A stretch of 64,000 bases of DNA from Cupriavidus oxalaticus. GTDB lineage: Bacteria > Pseudomonadota > Gammaproteobacteria > Burkholderiales > Burkholderiaceae. The stretch covers positions 2,518,501 to 2,582,500 of the forward strand of contig NZ_CP069811.1 in assembly GCF_016894385.1 (NCBI RefSeq), in the 5' to 3' direction. The notes beneath the pieces are model-generated. The model saw nothing but the letters and a program-made list of their open reading frames with translations, was not told the DNA's origin and did not search any database. The translations under genes and the position numbers were made by a program. This document shows positions 43,116 through 51,790 of this stretch, piece by piece (positions within the stretch are counted from its first letter, which is position 1; each line of letters starts with the position of its first letter).

Positions 43116-43291
43116 CGCCCCAGGCGCCGTGGCGTTGCGTGCCGGCACGCCGCGGCCAATTTTTCCTGCGTGCTTGCCATGACAGCCCGCGCGCCCCGGT
43201 ATCATGCAGATCATGACATCCCGATCCGCCATCCCCGCCGTCCCGGCTGGCGGATCTCCACACAGGACTGGTTCAGGACGCGCCCCGGTTC

Positions 43292-44893
43292 ATGCCCTCA
43301 TATCCACTGGTCCTGCTGCTCACCGTTGCCGTCGTCTGCTGCATCGGCATGGCCATTGCCACCTGGCCCCGGCGCGACGACCCCACCGTCCAGGCGTTCC
43401 TGGTGCTGGCCTTCGGCGCGGTGGTCTGGAGCGGCGGGCGCCTGCTTGAGATCAGCTCGGCCGACCTGCCCGGGCGCATCCTGTGGGCCAAGATCCAGTA
43501 CATCGGCATCGTCGCGGTGCCGATCGGCTGGCTGGTGGCGATGGTGCACCTGAGCCGCCCCCGCTACGTGGTGCCATGGTCGCGGCTGTGGCTGCCGGTG
43601 CTGGCGGCGGTGGTGACGGTGGTGCTGGTCTTCACCAACGAGCGCCACCACCTGGTCTGGACACGCATCACGCTGATGCCGCCCGGGGTCGCGCCCGGCG
43701 CGGTGTTCGAGCATGGCGCGGGCTACGTCGTGGTGGCCTTCTGGTCTTACTCGCTGCTGGCGCTGAGCTGGTATTTCCTGATGACGGCCGAAGTGCCCAA
43801 CGACGCCCTGTCGCGCCGCGGCCGCGTCATCCTGGCCGGCGGCCTGGCGCTGCCGCTGATTGCCCATGTCGCTTACCTGAACCGCTGGACCGGCCCGCTG
43901 GGCGGCGACCTGACCCCGGCGACGTTTTCGCTGATGGCGGTACTGGTGTGGTTTTGCGCGCTGCGCACGCATCTCGACGATATCGGCCACTACGCCCGGC
44001 TGCGCGTGTTCGACGCGCTGCGCGAGGGCTGCGTGATCGTCGACGCCAAGGGCGCGGTCGTGGAATTCAACCCCGCTGCGGCCCGGTTGTGGCCGGCGCT
44101 GCACCGCGGCAGCCCGGTGCCGGCGGGATGGGGGACGGCGCTGGAATCGGCGCTGGAATCGGCGCAGAAACCCGCGCAGGCTGCGCCCGGCCTTGCGCCC
44201 GCCACGCCGTTCGTGCCGCCGGGCGCCCCGTTCGAGCTGGCGGTCGAAAGCGTCGCGCGCCTGGACGGCAGGCAGATCGGCAGCCTGGTGTTCATGCACG
44301 ACATCAGCCGCTTCCAGTCGCGCGAGCTGGCCTTGGCCGCGCGCCTTGGCCAGACCGAGGAGCAGCTGTGGCAAGTGCAGGCCGACCTCGACGTCGACGC
44401 GCTCACCGGCATCTTCAACCGGCGCTACTTCCAGCGCGAGTCGCTCGCCGCCGTGACCCGCGCGCATGAGCGCGGCCAGCCCGTGGGGCTGCTGATCCTG
44501 GATGTCGACCTGTTCAAGCAGTACAACGACCTGCACGGCCACCTGGCAGGCGACGACTGCCTGCGCCAGATCGCCTGCACGCTGGCCGGCACGGTAGCGG
44601 GCGAGCAGTTCTGCGCGCGGCTGGGCGGCGAGGAATTCGCGGCGGTGCTGCCCGGCGCCTCGCGCGAAGAGACCCGCGAGGTGGCGCGCCGCATGGTCGC
44701 CGCGGTGCGCGAGCTTGACATCGCGCACCGCGGCACCCCGGTGCAGCCGGTGGTGACCATCAGCGTCGGCGCTGTCTGCGCCGTGCCCGAGTCGCCCCGG
44801 CTGGAGCCGCTGCTGCATCGCGCCGACAGCGCGATGTACCGCGCCAAGCGCGCAGGCCGCAACCGGTACATGCTGGATGGCGAAGCGGCCTGA
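43292..44893 (+). CDS. Membrane diguanylate cyclase (7TM-PAS-GGDEF)
   Basis: 533 residues. About seven membrane segments in the first 230 residues resemble the N-terminal 7TM region found in some histidine kinases. A PAS-like segment follows (EGCVIVDAKGAVVEFNPAA), then a GGDEF domain from about 365 with active-site RLGGEEF, so cyclic di-GMP synthesis is expected. The product-inhibition RxxD motif five residues before GGEEF is absent. It lies between the nor genes and the ubi operon, with no evident shared control. Confidence 0.92.
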   Translation: MPSYPLVLLLTVAVVCCIGMAIATWPRRDDPTVQAFLVLAFGAVVWSGGRLLEISSADLPGRILWAKIQYIGIVAVPIGWLVAMVHLSRPRYVVPWSRLWLPVLAAVVTVVLVFTNERHHLVWTRITLMPPGVAPGAVFEHGAGYVVVAFWSYSLLALSWYFLMTAEVPNDALSRRGRVILAGGLALPLIAHVAYLNRWTGPLGGDLTPATFSLMAVLVWFCALRTHLDDIGHYARLRVFDALREGCVIVDAKGAVVEFNPAAARLWPALHRGSPVPAGWGTALESALESAQKPAQAAPGLAPATPFVPPGAPFELAVESVARLDGRQIGSLVFMHDISRFQSRELALAARLGQTEEQLWQVQADLDVDALTGIFNRRYFQRESLAAVTRAHERGQPVGLLILDVDLFKQYNDLHGHLAGDDCLRQIACTLAGTVAGEQFCARLGGEEFAAVLPGASREETREVARRMVAAVRELDIAHRGTPVQPVVTISVGAVCAVPESPRLEPLLHRADSAMYRAKRAGRNRYMLDGEAA

Positions 44894-44920
44894 ACGGCAG
44901 TGGCCAGGCCATGGCGCCGG

Positions 44921-45391
44921 CTAACCCGCGCGTACCGTCAGCGCGCCCTGCAGCGCCACCAGCCGCGCCGCCGCCTGGCTGACCCACGCCGGCCGCGGCG
45001 CCGCATCCAGCCAGTACTTGACCTCCAGCCCGAGCGCGGTGTCGCCGCTGATCACCAGCTTGCGCTGGAAAAACAGCGTGTCGGTGTCGGCCTCGCCGCC
45101 AAGCAGCCGCAGGTAGTCCACCGCGGCGGCGCGCAGCGTCAGCGCAGGTTCGCCGCTGCCGGCGCCCGCGGTACGGAAGCGCCCGCCTTCGCAGCGGAAC
45201 GGCACTTCCAGCCCCAGGTCCTGTACCGTCAGCAGGAACACATGGCCTTCCAGCGCGGCCGGCGGCTCCAGCCAGCCGGCGCGGCGCGCCAGCTCCAGCG
45301 CCGCCACCAGCGGCAGCGCGCGCCCCCGCGCCGGCATGCGCCGGTGCACGCCGGCCATCAGCTTGTGCAATGGGGTTGTGTTCGCCTTCAT
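44921..45391 (-). CDS. ubiT: UbiT, SCP2-domain protein of anaerobic ubiquinone synthesis
   Basis: 156 residues. An SCP2/sterol-carrier-like lipid-binding domain (GLEVPFRCEGGRFRT, LLGGEADTDTLFFQRKLVISGD, then TALGLEVK). The FFQRKLVISGD motif is typical of UbiT, which carries ubiquinone precursors for the oxygen-independent hydroxylations by UbiU-UbiV. The start codon overlaps the ubiV stop by 4 bp (ATGA). Confidence 0.92.
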   Translation of the reverse strand: MKANTTPLHKLMAGVHRRMPARGRALPLVAALELARRAGWLEPPAALEGHVFLLTVQDLGLEVPFRCEGGRFRTAGAGSGEPALTLRAAAVDYLRLLGGEADTDTLFFQRKLVISGDTALGLEVKYWLDAAPRPAWVSQAAARLVALQGALTVRAG

Positions 45392-46401
45392 GCCCGTGCC
45401 TCCCACGCAATGCCGGCGCCGCCATGCCAGTAGCCGTTGCAGGGCTGCGCCCCCGCCGGCGTGATGCCGCTCGGCGCCGGCGCGCACTCGCCCGCGCGGA
45501 TCGCCGCCAGTTGTTGCACCACCTCCAGCGTGCCGGTCGAGTGCGGGCTGACGCGCAGCATGTCCACGCCCATCGCGGCCATGGCCAGCGCCTCGCCGCA
45601 CAGGTCCAGGCAGGTCGCGCTCTGCGTCTGCACGCCGTTGAGCGTGAAGAACGCCTGGCCTTCGCCGGTGGCGGCGACCAGGCCGTCGGGGTAGTCCATG
45701 CAGCGGAACTCGCAGCTGTCCTTGCGCAGCCGATGGTGGCGCGCGGTGAAGCAGCGCGCCGAGAACGCCAGCGGCATGCGGCCCCAGGCAAAGGCTTCGA
45801 CGCCAACGCCGCCCGGCCTCGCCGCGGCCAGCGCGGCCAGCGTGCGGCCGTCCATTTCCACCGGCACGACGCAGCCGGCCGCGCCCAGCCCCGCCAGCCA
45901 GGCCAGCGTGTCGGCGTGGTAGACGTTCAGGTGCGGGCCGGCGATGAAAGGCCGCCCGCCCATGCAGCGCACCGCGCCGAGGTCGTTGGCCTCGACCAGG
46001 TAACCGTGCTGCTCGCAGGCGCGGCGCATCCAGGCAATGTCGGTATCGTTCTCCACCAGCACCGGCGTGGACAGCACCACCTCCTTGCCGGCATCGCGCA
46101 GCATCTGCGCGATCTCCAGCCATTGCGCGTGGCGCAGTTCGTGGCGCCGCGTGCAGACGGTCTCGCCGAGGTAGACGCGGTCGACCGGGGCATCGGCGGC
46201 CGCGGCGTAGAACTGCAGCACGCGCTCGCGCGGCCAGTAGTACAGCAGCGGGCCGAGGGCGATGCCGAATGGCGGTGCAGTATGTTGTGAGACAGCTCGA
46301 GGCGCGGTCGCCGTGGCGGTATCGGGCATGGCAGGTTCCATCGTGGCTGGGGTGGCGGCGGGATCGACGGGGCGATCTAGGCTGGTCGCATCCATCCGCA
46401 T
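45388..46401 (-). CDS. ubiV: UbiV, U32-family 4Fe-4S protein
   Basis: 337 residues from the ATG at 46401, which overlaps the ubiU stop (TGATG). The core begins at ALGPLLYYWPRERVLQFY, so the first 50 or so residues are an extension; an ATG at 46329 would shorten it. The cluster cysteines are in LGETVCTRR, SARCFTARHH, and DSCEFRCMD. With UbiU it forms the prephenate-fuelled, oxygen-independent hydroxylase of ubiquinone precursors under denitrifying conditions. Confidence 0.93.
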   Translation of the reverse strand: MRMDATSLDRPVDPAATPATMEPAMPDTATATAPRAVSQHTAPPFGIALGPLLYYWPRERVLQFYAAAADAPVDRVYLGETVCTRRHELRHAQWLEIAQMLRDAGKEVVLSTPVLVENDTDIAWMRRACEQHGYLVEANDLGAVRCMGGRPFIAGPHLNVYHADTLAWLAGLGAAGCVVPVEMDGRTLAALAAARPGGVGVEAFAWGRMPLAFSARCFTARHHRLRKDSCEFRCMDYPDGLVAATGEGQAFFTLNGVQTQSATCLDLCGEALAMAAMGVDMLRVSPHSTGTLEVVQQLAAIRAGECAPAPSGITPAGAQPCNGYWHGGAGIAWEARA

Positions 46402-47459
46402 CACCGCCATGGCCGGTCGTAGGCGCCCTGCGTCACCTGGTCGCCCTCGGCATGTCGGCCCAGCGTGGCCTGCCACTCCTGGCGCGGCGCAAAGCGGGCG
46501 GGATCGCCGCAGGCGTCGTCGATGGCGGCGCGCAGCACGCCCACCACATCGGCGACATAGCGCGGGCTGCGCTGCCTCCCCTCGATCTTGATCGCGGCGA
46601 TGCCCATGCCGACCAGCGCGGGCAGCAGCGACAGCGCGTTGAGGCTGGTGGGTTCCTCGAGCACGTAGCCGCGCTCGCCCTCCACTTCAAAGCGGCCCTT
46701 GCACAGCGTCGGATACCCGGCCGGCTCGCCCGGCGCGTAGCTGTCGATCAGGATGCCGGACAGGCGCGCCTGCATGGTGCCGTCCTGCTCGGTCCAGCGC
46801 ACGGCGTGCGCGGGCGAGCAGACCCCCTTGTTATTGGGCGAATCGCCGGTCGCGTACGACGACAGCAGGCAGCGCCCCTCGGCCATCACGCACAGGCTGC
46901 CGAAGCCGAACACTTCCAGTTCGACGCTGGTCTGCCGCGCGAGCTTGCCGATCTGCGCCAGCGACAGCACGCGCGGCAGCACCACGCGGCGGATATTGAA
47001 GCGCTCGCGCATCAGCTCGATGGCATCGGCATGCGTGGCCGAGCCCTGCACCGACAGGTGCAGCCGCAGCCCGGGATGGCGCTCGCAGGCGTAGCCCATC
47101 AGCCCGGCGTCGGCCATGATGACCGCGTCGGCGCCCAGTTCCGCGGCGGCGTCGACGGCGCGGTGCCACTGCGCCACCGCGCCCATCTGCGCGAAGGTGT
47201 TGATCGCGAACAGCACTTCCGCGCCGCGGGCGTGGGCTTCGGCGACGCCGGTGCGGATGTCGGCCTCGGTGAAGTTCAGGCCGCCGAAATTGCGGGCATT
47301 GGTGGCATCGCGCAGGCCGAGGTAGACCGCGTCGGCGCCGTGCTGCAGCGCCATGCGCAGCGCCGCCAGCGAGCCGGCGGGCGCGACCAGCTGGGGCCGG
47401 CGCGGCGCGCAGGCAGGCGCAACGGTGGCCGCGTCCGGACCAGTACAGGCAGTTGTCAT
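46401..47459 (-). CDS. ubiU: UbiU, U32-family 4Fe-4S protein
   Basis: 352 residues from the ATG at 47459. The core starts at LVAPAGSLAALRMALQHGAD. Cluster cysteines are visible in FGSLCVMAEGRC, NNKGVCSPAH and YPTLCKG. It works with UbiV in anaerobic ubiquinone synthesis. First gene of ubiUVT. It is preceded by an FNR-type box and a -10 at the class II distance (47501-47542). Confidence 0.93.
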   Translation of the reverse strand: MTTACTGPDAATVAPACAPRRPQLVAPAGSLAALRMALQHGADAVYLGLRDATNARNFGGLNFTEADIRTGVAEAHARGAEVLFAINTFAQMGAVAQWHRAVDAAAELGADAVIMADAGLMGYACERHPGLRLHLSVQGSATHADAIELMRERFNIRRVVLPRVLSLAQIGKLARQTSVELEVFGFGSLCVMAEGRCLLSSYATGDSPNNKGVCSPAHAVRWTEQDGTMQARLSGILIDSYAPGEPAGYPTLCKGRFEVEGERGYVLEEPTSLNALSLLPALVGMGIAAIKIEGRQRSPRYVADVVGVLRAAIDDACGDPARFAPRQEWQATLGRHAEGDQVTQGAYDRPWR

Positions 47460-47500
47460 GGTGTGGGGAACAAGGGGAAACAGGACAAGGACAGCGGCCG

Positions 47501-47542
47501 ATGCTAGCCACGCGCTGGCGAAAGGGGCTTGATCGCGCGCAA
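47501..47542 (-). promoter_or_regulatory. FNR/Dnr-type promoter of ubiUVT
   Basis: Box TTGATCGCGCGCAA (47529-47542, 8 of 10 consensus positions of TTGAT-N4-ATCAA) with a minus-strand -10-like TAGCAT at 47501-47506. The centre-to-centre distance is 32 bp, putting the box about 41.5 bp before the expected start, the class II position. The same -10 and spacing occur at 51476-51517. Confidence 0.65.
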
Positions 47543-47728
47543 ACCGGCACCAACGGCACCTGGCTGGCGCCGGCGTATGCCGGTCGGCATAGGCCGATGG
47601 CAGGCAGCGCCCGTGGGCTTGACCTGCGGCAAACGCAGGGTCTTTCCGCTGTGCCACGCTTCGCCAGTCACCCCCCGCGCCAGGCCGGCTGCCGGCCACA
47701 CGCGATTCACCTTCCGGAGATTCCTTTT

Positions 47729-48904
47729 ATGAACGAACACTGGCTGAAGCTGGCCGGCCGCCGCCTGTTGCCCATCGTGCAGGGCGGCATGGGCATCGGC
47801 ATCTCGGCGCACCGGCTTGCCGGCGCAGTGGCACGCGAGAACGGCGTGGGCACCATCGCCAGCATCGACCTGCGCCACCACCACCCGGACCTGATGGCGC
47901 GCACCCGCGGCGGACGCGACAAAGCGGCCATCGAAGCCGCCAACCTGGAGGCGCTCGACCGCGAGATCCGCGCCGCGCGCACATTGTCGGAAGGCCGCGG
48001 GCTGATCGCGGTCAACGTGATGAAGGCAGTCGGCTCGCATGCCTCGCTGGTGCGCCAGGCGTGCGAAAGCGGCGCCGATGCCATCGTGATGGGCGCCGGG
48101 CTGCCGCTGGACCTGCCCGAGCTGGCCGCCGGCCACCCCAAGGTGGCGCTGATCCCGATCCTGTCCGAGTCGCGCGGCATCGGCCTGGTGCTGCGCCGCT
48201 GGATGAAGAAGGGCCGGCTGCCCGATGCCATCGTGGTCGAGCACCCGGCCCATGCCGGCGGCCACCTTGGCGCCGCCACGATCCAGGACCTGTCCGAGCC
48301 GCGCTTCTCGTTCTCGCGCGTGCTGGCCGAATGCCGCGAGCTGTTCCAGTCGCTGGGGCTGGCATGGGACAGCATCCCGCTGATCCTGGCCGGCGGCATC
48401 GACAGCCATGCCAAGGTGCGCCACTGGCTCAACGAGGGCGCCGCGGCGGTGCAGCTCGGCACCGCCTTTGCCGTCACCGAGGAATGCGATGCGCATCCGG
48501 CCTTCAAGCAGGTGCTGGCCACGGCGCGGCCCGAGACGCTGCGCGAGTTCACCAGCGTGGCCGGCCTGCCGGCGCGCGCGGTGCTGACGCCATGGCTGTC
48601 GCGCTACCTGTCGAGCGAGGCCAGGCTGCAGCGCCGCGCCAAGGTACGCGAGTGCCTGGAAGGGTTCGATTGCCTGCAGTCGTGCGGCCTGCGCGACGGC
48701 ATTGGGCGCATCGGCCAGTTCTGCATCGACCTCAAGCTGGCGCAGGCGGTGCGTGGCGACGTGGAACGCGGGCTGTTCTTCCGCGGCAAGGGCGCGCTGC
48801 CGTTCGGCGAGGCGATCCGCCCGGTGGCGGAGCTGATCCACTACCTGATGACAGGGGAAAAGCCAGCGGCACTGGCCCCTGCCAGGGTGGCCGCTACGGC
48901 CTGA
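47729..48904 (+). CDS. Nitronate monooxygenase-like flavin oxidoreductase
   Basis: 391 residues from the ATG at 47729. A TIM-barrel FMN enzyme of the 2-nitropropane dioxygenase/FabK superfamily: LPIVQGGMGIGISAHRLAGA at the N terminus, VEHPAHAGGHLG with the catalytic-type His, and LILAGGIDSHAKVR plus GAAAVQLGTAFAVTEEC for phosphate binding. A C-terminal tail carries several Cys (CLEGFDCLQSCG), not typical for simple nitronate monooxygenases. Substrate unknown. It is divergent from ubiUVT and may share the anaerobic promoter region. Confidence 0.88.
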   Translation: MNEHWLKLAGRRLLPIVQGGMGIGISAHRLAGAVARENGVGTIASIDLRHHHPDLMARTRGGRDKAAIEAANLEALDREIRAARTLSEGRGLIAVNVMKAVGSHASLVRQACESGADAIVMGAGLPLDLPELAAGHPKVALIPILSESRGIGLVLRRWMKKGRLPDAIVVEHPAHAGGHLGAATIQDLSEPRFSFSRVLAECRELFQSLGLAWDSIPLILAGGIDSHAKVRHWLNEGAAAVQLGTAFAVTEECDAHPAFKQVLATARPETLREFTSVAGLPARAVLTPWLSRYLSSEARLQRRAKVRECLEGFDCLQSCGLRDGIGRIGQFCIDLKLAQAVRGDVERGLFFRGKGALPFGEAIRPVAELIHYLMTGEKPAALAPARVAATA

Positions 48905-48910
48905 GCCTGC

Positions 48911-48941
48911 GTGCCGCGTCCGGATCCCCGGCACGCGGCAC
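48911..48941. terminator. Hairpin between convergent genes
   Basis: An 8-bp stem (GTGCCGCG / CGCGGCAC) with a 15-base loop between the flavin enzyme gene and the convergent Crp/Fnr gene. There is no T tract. Confidence 0.4.
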
Positions 48942-48965
48942 CGGACGTGCCTGACGTGCCGACAT

Positions 48966-49658
48966 TCAGGCCACCGCCAGCTCCCCCACGCCGGCCTGGC
49001 GCGCCAACCCATCCGGATCGATCAGGTAGATCTTGCCGCGCTCGATCCGCACCAGCCGCTCGGCGCAGAACCTGTGCATCACGCGCGACAGGGTCTCGGG
49101 CGTAATCCCCAGCTTCGACGCAATCACGCGCTGCGTGCAGGCCAGCCAGGTGCGCCGCGTGGCAAACGCCTGCTCGCGCAGGAAGCCCGCCACGCGCTGC
49201 AGCGCGGTCTGCAGGCTGATTGCCTCGATGTCGCGCATCAGCCCATGCAGCCGGCCCGACAGGTTACGCAGCAGCTGCGCGGCCAGCAGCGGCTCCTGCA
49301 TGACGGCCTGCCACAGCGCCGCCTTGCCGATCTGCAGCACCAGCGTGCGCGTCTGCGCCTGGCAGGCCATGCGGCCCGGCACGTCCAGGCAGAGCAGGTC
49401 TTCGCCGAAGGCCGCGCCCGGGCCGAAGACTTCGATGGCGCGCTCGCAGGCGGCCTCGTCGCCGGCGGGCGGCTGCAGCGCCAGCTTGAGCAGGCCCTCC
49501 GCCACGATATAGAGGCCGGCGCACGGCTCGCCGCCACGGAACAGGTATTCGCCCTTGCGCAGGCAGCGCAGCGTGGCCGCGGCGCGCAGCTGCGTTACCA
49601 CGGCCGCATCGACGCCGCGGAACAGCGGCAGCGCTTCCAGGTTGATGGCTTCACCCAT
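48966..49658 (-). CDS. Crp/Fnr-family regulator (Dnr/Nnr type)
   Basis: 230 residues from the ATG at 49658, with a strong AAGGAGGT ribosome site. A cyclic-nucleotide-like sensor domain (LRKGEYLFRGGEPCAGLYIV, FGEDLLCLD) and a C-terminal winged helix with SKLGITPETLSRVMHRF. The E-x-x-S-R recognition helix implies a TTGAT-type site. The N-terminal FNR cysteine cluster is absent, so it resembles NO-sensing Dnr/NnrR proteins. Its start overlaps the nnrS end by 8 bp. Encoded in one operon with nnrS and the hemerythrin, it probably controls itself and ubiUVT. Confidence 0.9.
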   Translation of the reverse strand: MGEAINLEALPLFRGVDAAVVTQLRAAATLRCLRKGEYLFRGGEPCAGLYIVAEGLLKLALQPPAGDEAACERAIEVFGPGAAFGEDLLCLDVPGRMACQAQTRTLVLQIGKAALWQAVMQEPLLAAQLLRNLSGRLHGLMRDIEAISLQTALQRVAGFLREQAFATRRTWLACTQRVIASKLGITPETLSRVMHRFCAERLVRIERGKIYLIDPDGLARQAGVGELAVA

Positions 49659-50994
49659 GGTGATGACCTCCTTCGGCATGACTGCCTTCAGCATTCCAGG
49701 CCGCATGGCGCGGCGGCAGGCCGCCACTGCGGCGCATCTGCCGCATGCAGCGCAACGCGGACAACAATTGCCAGCCCAGCCAGGCATTGGCCGCGGCGAG
49801 CAGCAGGCCGGCGGTGCGCGCCAGCGGCACGGGCGCCAGCGGCAGCGCCAGCAGCAGCAAGTAGGCCGCCAGCAGCAGCCACGCCTGGCGGCGCTGGCGG
49901 GCGGGCACGATGATGGCTTGCATGGCCGGCACACGCGCGCGCGGCGGCAGCAGCCGGCGCAGGTGCAGCCAGACCAGGAACGGCACGATCTTGCCCAGCA
50001 TCGCCGTGACCGGCAGCACGCCGGTGCCGACGAGCGCCATGGTGCCGGCCCACCACGCCAGCGGCATATCCGATGCGGGCGACACGATTGCCGCCGCCCC
50101 CAGCACGGCAGCGCCCAGCATGCTGGCGCTGGCCACCGGCCACAGCAGCCACAGCGGGTCCTGGCGGCGCCGCGCGCGCAGCGTGCCTGCCAGCCCGCAG
50201 GCGGCCACCACGGCGACGAACGCCAGCCACGCCAGCAGCGCCGCCTGGCCCAGGGCAGGCTGCCCGGGCCACAGCAGGGTTGCGCCGCTGAACAGCGCGA
50301 GCGGCACCCAGTGCGCCATCGGCAGGCCACGCGCCAGTGCCGCGGGCAGGCGCCGCGTCTGCCAGAACATCGGCAATACTGTCGTGGCCACGCCGGTCAC
50401 CAGCGCCGCCAGCCAGCCACCCAGCGCCCAGGCCATATGCATGCCGAGCACTGGCGCCACCGGCATGTGCCACCAGCCGCCGAAGGTGCCGGCCAGCGCG
50501 ATGCCGCACAGCACCGCGGCCAGCATCGGCGCGCCGATGCCGGCCAGCGTGCGCGTGGTGGCATCGACCGCCGCCACGCGCCGTCCGGCCATGAGCAGCA
50601 GCGCGCCGGCAAGCAACAGCAGCACGCCGGCCGCGGCGGCGGCCTGCATGCCTTGCGGCATGCCGCCAAGCAGCCCGAAGCCCAGCCCGGCGGCCACGCC
50701 GGCACCGGCAACGGCGACAAACGGCGCCAGCAAGCCGGCACCCGGCACGGCCACGCCCGCCACCACCGGCATCATCTGGAACAACGCGCCCACCATCACC
50801 GGCATCAGCATGCCCAGCGCGAGCACATGGACCGCCACCAGCGCCAGCGGCGCAAAGCGGTCAGGCAAGCCGTCGGCGGGCCCGGCCGCGAGCAGCAGCC
50901 CTGCCGCGGCGCCCAGCCATGGCGCCGGGACCAGGCAACCGAACACCACCGCGGGACGCGGCGCGCGCTCGTAGTCGAGATTGGCGGCCTTCAT
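49651..50994 (-). CDS. nnrS: NnrS haem-copper membrane protein
   Basis: 447 residues with about twelve membrane segments. His residues in membrane segments (VAVHVLALGML, WWHMPVAPVLGMHMAW) fit the haem- and copper-binding NnrS family, which lessens nitrosative stress and is induced under denitrification. The tail ends in HAEGGHHHG. It starts 24 bp after the hemerythrin gene and overlaps the regulator gene downstream. Confidence 0.92.
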   Translation of the reverse strand: MKAANLDYERAPRPAVVFGCLVPAPWLGAAAGLLLAAGPADGLPDRFAPLALVAVHVLALGMLMPVMVGALFQMMPVVAGVAVPGAGLLAPFVAVAGAGVAAGLGFGLLGGMPQGMQAAAAAGVLLLLAGALLLMAGRRVAAVDATTRTLAGIGAPMLAAVLCGIALAGTFGGWWHMPVAPVLGMHMAWALGGWLAALVTGVATTVLPMFWQTRRLPAALARGLPMAHWVPLALFSGATLLWPGQPALGQAALLAWLAFVAVVAACGLAGTLRARRRQDPLWLLWPVASASMLGAAVLGAAAIVSPASDMPLAWWAGTMALVGTGVLPVTAMLGKIVPFLVWLHLRRLLPPRARVPAMQAIIVPARQRRQAWLLLAAYLLLLALPLAPVPLARTAGLLLAAANAWLGWQLLSALRCMRQMRRSGGLPPRHAAWNAEGSHAEGGHHHG

Positions 50995-51018
50995 TTCGGT
51001 TGCCCTGCCTCGCCAGCG

Positions 51019-51444
51019 CTATGCAATGCCGCCGAGCACGGCATCGAGACCCGGCACATGCGCGCGGCACATCGGGAACAGCACGTTCTCTTCCTTGATG
51101 TTGTGCTGCTGCAGCAGCACCACCAGCGTGTCGGTCTCGGCCGCGAGCGCATTGGCGTCGCGCAGCGACAGCCATTCGCGCACGTTGTCCATCAGCGCGC
51201 GCACTTCGTCGTGTTCGTGTCGCATCACTGCGGTCGGGCCGCCGGCCATGCCGGTGGCCTGCTCGAAGGCGGGGAACAGCCGCGCCTCTTCCGCACCGAA
51301 GTTGCCGGCCAGCGCGGCCTCCAGCTCGGCGAATGCCGCGGCGGCCTGGGTCCAGTCGGCGTCGCGCAGCGCGCCTTCCAGGCGTGCCAGCGCGGCGTCG
51401 CAACTGCGGTGCTGCTGCACCAGGGTGTCGATGCCATCAGACAT
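51019..51444 (-). CDS. Hemerythrin-domain protein
   Basis: 141 residues. A four-helix bundle with His/Glu iron ligands: LVQQHRSCD, FGAEEARLFPAFE, MRHEHDEVR and LQQHNIKEENVLFPM. Such proteins bind oxygen or NO at a di-iron site, and in denitrifiers act in NO handling. First gene of a hemerythrin-nnrS-regulator operon. An FNR-type promoter is located 25-75 bp upstream. Confidence 0.92.
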   Translation of the reverse strand: MSDGIDTLVQQHRSCDAALARLEGALRDADWTQAAAAFAELEAALAGNFGAEEARLFPAFEQATGMAGGPTAVMRHEHDEVRALMDNVREWLSLRDANALAAETDTLVVLLQQHNIKEENVLFPMCRAHVPGLDAVLGGIA

Positions 51445-51475
51445 GGTATGGATTCTCCGGACCGGTATTGACCGG

Positions 51476-51517
51476 ATGCTAGGACGCGGCCCGGCGTGGG
51501 GATTTGATCGGGGATAA
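51476..51517 (-). promoter_or_regulatory. FNR/Dnr-type promoter of hemerythrin-nnrS-regulator operon
   Basis: Box TTGATCGGGGATAA (51504-51517) and minus-strand -10-like TAGCAT (51476-51481), centres 32 bp apart, exactly as at ubiUVT. The match in the second half-site is weaker, but the shared -10 and spacing support a common regulator, probably the Crp/Fnr protein encoded in this operon. Confidence 0.6.
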
Positions 51518-51557
51518 GTCGGGCGCCAATAGCCGGTGTAAGAGGGATCGGTGTGTC

Positions 51558-51580
51558 GATATATCACAACGTGATATGTC
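51558..51580. promoter_or_regulatory. Long palindrome ATATCAC-N3-GTGATAT
   Basis: A perfect 7-bp inverted repeat with a 3-bp centre, extending to ten pairs with one mismatch (GATATATCAC / GTGATATGTC). It lies between the divergent hemerythrin operon and narX, about 215 bp before the narX start. A dimeric regulator probably binds here; I cannot name it. Confidence 0.55.
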
Positions 51581-51790
51581 AATAGCGTCGTATCCATCAC
51601 CATCGCGCTTGACGCCGGCCGCGCAATGCGGCCCCGCGCGCACATGCGACGTGGCCGACCTTGCGTTTTGTTGATCTGGCGCAGGTAGTGCGGCGCCTGT
51701 CACGTGGAGAATTGCCTTCGAGACGCGCGCGCGACTGACGACTGACAGCACGCCGGCGTTCCCCTGACAGGTAGCCCCCGATACCGAACC

